In this document: positions 61,402 to 64,000 of the stretch, one piece after another
How positions within the stretch are numbered: position 1 is the stretch's first letter
Layout of the letters: each line of letters opens with the position of its first letter
Assembly (NCBI GenBank): GCA_964019335.1
Contig: OZ025688.1
Location: 310,001 to 374,000 of the forward strand
DNA: 64,000 nucleotides
Source of the DNA: Diplonema japonicum
Taxonomy: Eukaryota; Euglenozoa; Diplonemea; Diplonemida; Diplonemidae
Direction: 5' to 3'
Made by a program: the position numbers and the translations under genes
The notes under the pieces: model-generated
Told to the model about the DNA's origin: nothing
The model's database searches: none
Seen by the model: only the letters and a program-made list of their open reading frames with translations

Positions 61402-63174
61402 ATGCCGGTCCCCTACACCGACCACATTGACGAGTACGAGACGGTGCGCAGCGAGGGCAACACGGAAAGCCTCGACGAAAATCTGGAAGAGTGTCAAGAA
61501 GACGAAACCGAAGGACTGGCGAAGATAGTCTTCCCAAACCTCGAGTTCAAAGTAACAAAAAGACATCACCGAAAAAGATGGCTGAAACAAGACAGGCTCC
61601 TAAAACTCACCCAAGAGGGAATAGAAAACATCAACGTCTACACGGGCAAGGTTTCAAAATCCCATTCATACAGCTCAGTAACAGGTGTAAAGCTCGTCAA
61701 CCGACGCTACTTCGTCTTGTCCTTTAAGAATGACCATGACTACCATTACAAAAGCGACAACGGAATCCGAATAACGTGGGAGGTCAACGAACGTTTGAAG
61801 GCGATCGAAAGCCGCAAAAGGTTCAAAAACTTCATCAACCGCAGGATGTCCACCACAAACCCAAAACACAAATTCTCCGAGGTGTTTCGAACAAACAGGG
61901 TCCCCGTTCCCGTGGACCAACAAAAAAACCTCATCGCAAGAAGAATGGAGGGAATCTTACAGCTTCGCCTGACAGACGAGATCATGGATCCAAAAAGCAC
62001 CGTTGGTAAAAAAGCAATCGCATCTCAACTTCACATCGATTCCCTGTTAAAATCGAAAAGCGTATACCCGGGAACATCAATTCTAAACGAAGTCCGGGGT
62101 ATAATCCACGACCTCAAAACAATTCTCTGCACGGAATGCGCTGCACATGACACGGGTTCCTTCGACTCCACTGTCAGCAACCATTCCTTCGGCGGTGAGA
62201 TTACAGCAACAGTACCATTATCACCCCGTTCAAATGCGAGCATAAGAATCAAGGACACCTTGAAAAACAACCGGTCCATGTACGGTTCAGCACCGGTGAA
62301 CAGAACATCATTTGGAAGCAGTGTTCAACAGCAACCTTGGATATCGGGAGGAATGGGGACAGAAGAAGAGGTTTCAAAAACAGCGGAATTATGTGTTCAA
62401 AAACATCTGCTGCATCATGCGAACAATTTCGAGGATTTGTATAAACTCGTCAAGAGCGATCCATCGTTACGGGTTAAAGGTAGCGCCTTACGCGAGAAAA
62501 TCAAAGAAGTCAAATCGAAACCCCCGTCTTTTTTCGGAATCCCGCGAAGCTTTGTAAAATGCATCTGGAGCGATGTCGTCCGCGAAGTGGACTTAATAGC
62601 GGTAAAACATCTCCCAGCGGAAAAGGCAGAATGCTTGCTATCCATGATCCGGCAGATATGCATTGTAACCTCAGTGGACAGTGGTAGCACACCTATAGAC
62701 ATGACGTTGGATGAGATTCTGCCGATCTGTTTGTACTGCATTTCACGGTCTTCTTTAGAGGATCCGTTTGTGGAGGCAGAGTACATGTCGTTGTTGTGCG
62801 ATTCCGCGTCTTCCGATGAGATTATGTATTATTTAACCGTTTTTTTTTCTGCTCTTGAGTTTTTACTCACGATGGAACCGGACAACCCTCTTGAGTCTCC
62901 TCCTGACATCGCATTGGCGATGACAAGGGCGTCCAGTGCGCCGCTGACGCAGATGGATTCCTCGGTGAAACTGTCTGATGAATTTTTTGATGTTTGTACG
63001 CCCGTAGAGTCTGTAGACTCCTTGGAGGAAGCGGAGGGGCCCGAGATTTTCGGCGGGCTTTCTCGTTCTTCATCTTGCAATGCGGAGGCACCCCGGTCGA
63101 AAGAGATCCCGATCCCTGCTAATAAGTTCGATGCAGGTACCAATTGTTTCAGCGATGTTCAATTTGTGTGGTGA
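61402..63174 (+). CDS. VPS9-domain Rab5-type guanine exchange factor with PH-like N-terminus
   Basis: 590 aa in one exon. Residues about 50-145 (HHRKRWLKQDRLLKLTQEGI, then INVYTGKVSKSHSYSSVTGV) look like a PH/FERM-C-type lipid- or protein-binding module. The VPS9 catalytic domain spans about 377-490: PSFFGIPRSFVKCIWSDVV, PIDMTLDEILPICLYCISRS (with the Asp of the DE(I/L)LP motif), and EIMYYLTVFFSALEFL, equivalent to the GEEGYYLTNLEAAVSF motif of Rabex/RIN. VPS9 proteins load GTP on Rab5-type GTPases on endosomes. The C-terminal 90 residues are Ser/Asp-rich and disordered. Confidence 0.85.
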   Translation: MPVPYTDHIDEYETVRSEGNTESLDENLEECQEDETEGLAKIVFPNLEFKVTKRHHRKRWLKQDRLLKLTQEGIENINVYTGKVSKSHSYSSVTGVKLVNRRYFVLSFKNDHDYHYKSDNGIRITWEVNERLKAIESRKRFKNFINRRMSTTNPKHKFSEVFRTNRVPVPVDQQKNLIARRMEGILQLRLTDEIMDPKSTVGKKAIASQLHIDSLLKSKSVYPGTSILNEVRGIIHDLKTILCTECAAHDTGSFDSTVSNHSFGGEITATVPLSPRSNASIRIKDTLKNNRSMYGSAPVNRTSFGSSVQQQPWISGGMGTEEEVSKTAELCVQKHLLHHANNFEDLYKLVKSDPSLRVKGSALREKIKEVKSKPPSFFGIPRSFVKCIWSDVVREVDLIAVKHLPAEKAECLLSMIRQICIVTSVDSGSTPIDMTLDEILPICLYCISRSSLEDPFVEAEYMSLLCDSASSDEIMYYLTVFFSALEFLLTMEPDNPLESPPDIALAMTRASSAPLTQMDSSVKLSDEFFDVCTPVESVDSLEEAEGPEIFGGLSRSSSCNAEAPRSKEIPIPANKFDAGTNCFSDVQFVW

Positions 63175-63549
63175 AAAAAAAAAAAAAAAATGGGGGAAAG
63201 GGGGTGTTTTTTTTCTTCTTTGTTTCCGATAACTTCTTTCTTTTTTTTCTCTCTCTTTTTTTTTTCTTTTTTTTTTTTCTGAAGCTCCTGAAGAACATAG
63301 AAAAATAAAAAAGAAGTGAAAGGAGGTAAGGGGTGGGGTAGGATACATATAGCAACAAACCAAAAAAAAGGGGGAGGGGGGGGGAGAAAGTACCTGGCAA
63401 AAAGAAAGAAATTTTTTTTGACGGCTATAGTTCTCCCCCTCCCCGGTCCCCTGTAGGGGGGATGGAGGAAGGTGATTCCTCATCAAGTGAATGTTATACA
63501 TTTTGGAAAAAAGAAGGCGATTCAGAGAGATCCTGCTGAAGCGCCTTTT

Positions 63550-63592
<43 letters not shown>

Positions 63593-64000
63593 CTTTTCCC
63601 CCCTTCTCTTCTCTCTTCCCCATCCCCCTTTTTTTTTCTTTGCAACAACGAGTCTTTGACTTGACTACGGGCAATAGGAGAGTGTAGGCCGTAGCCACCG
63701 GATCAGGAATCAAAGGCTCTAAGGGGTATCCCTAGTCAATCTTCTTCCATGCTCCCCGGCATTTTTTTGTCGTTGTCAAAGAGGAGGGGGGGGGGAATGA
63801 AAATAATTTTGTTCTGTTTTTTTTTTGTGGTGGGTTAACACAGAAATATAGAAAATATAAAGAAGTACGTCATGATGTGTTGTTCGCTGTTGACCTCCTT
63901 CGTCGGTCATCACCGGTAGCGCCCGAGTGGAAGAACGTAACATAGCACTTCTCCCCATCATGCTAAAAGAAACCCCCCCCCCCCCTTTAAAGTGATGCTG
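63175..64000. other. Homopolymer-rich end of window
   Basis: Long poly-T at 63551-63592, CT-rich and G-rich runs, and a core copy of the ACGAGTCTTTGAC repeat at 63646-63663. No gene supported. Any following gene starts beyond the window. Confidence 0.55.

Overview
This is a eukaryotic nuclear window from a flagellated protist. Axonemal dynein, COG7 and a HUWE1-type HECT ligase show that it is eukaryotic. Exons are fairly GC-rich with open, balanced codon use. Introns and spacers are full of long A, T, C and G homopolymers. Every host gene I can support (about 22 loci) is on the + strand; the only minus-strand coding sequence belongs to transposons. Some neighbouring genes are only about 85-95 bp apart, with a pyrimidine tract and AG just before the next ATG. 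That layout resembles polycistronic transcription with trans-splicing, as in Euglenozoa. A diplonemid-like organism is my best guess, because cis-introns are also present, but this is inference and I see no spliced-leader gene. I reconstructed nineteen cis-introns. Fifteen begin GTAT, and seventeen are only 34-79 nt with a homopolymer core.

Layout. 1-8.7 kb: 3' end of an axonemal dynein heavy chain, a PPR-like mitochondrial protein, a ZZ/TRAF/SPRY protein, a DMT-type transporter and an NAAA/acid-ceramidase-like amidase. 9.2-10.0 kb: five directly repeated box C/D-like structured RNAs. 10.5-24.4 kb: a 3,626-residue HUWE1/Tom1-type HECT E3 ligase. One of its introns holds two nested DNA-transposon relics. 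25-31.5 kb: an FkbM-type methyltransferase, an unknown proline-rich protein, and a surface protein with a PAN-like head, a Pro/Thr/Asp stalk and many membrane segments. 33.6-44.8 kb: seven copies of a small six-cysteine secreted, probably GPI-anchored, protein. Between them lie a truncated copy, a chimeric pseudogene, a non-autonomous TIR element, retroelement-like debris and a tRNA-like sequence. 45.6-50 kb: COG7, with an antisense DDE_1/pogo-like transposon inside its last intron. 50-63.2 kb: an S10 serine carboxypeptidase, an unknown possibly myristoylated protein, an EF-hand voltage-gated K+ channel, an amino-acid transporter, a coiled-coil protein, an ISCA2-like Fe-S protein and a VPS9-domain Rab5 exchange factor.

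Most genes are unrelated housekeeping functions (cilium, ubiquitin, Golgi tethering, endosomes, mitochondria), as expected in a polycistronic array. The accessory part is the 33-45 kb block. It is a young, recombining multigene family for a secreted six-Cys surface protein that I cannot match to a named family. It shows repeated promoter-like motifs, mosaic flanks and chimeric junctions, and is the best candidate here for an undescribed system. All splice junctions were inferred by eye from reading frame, GT/AG and protein-family continuity.
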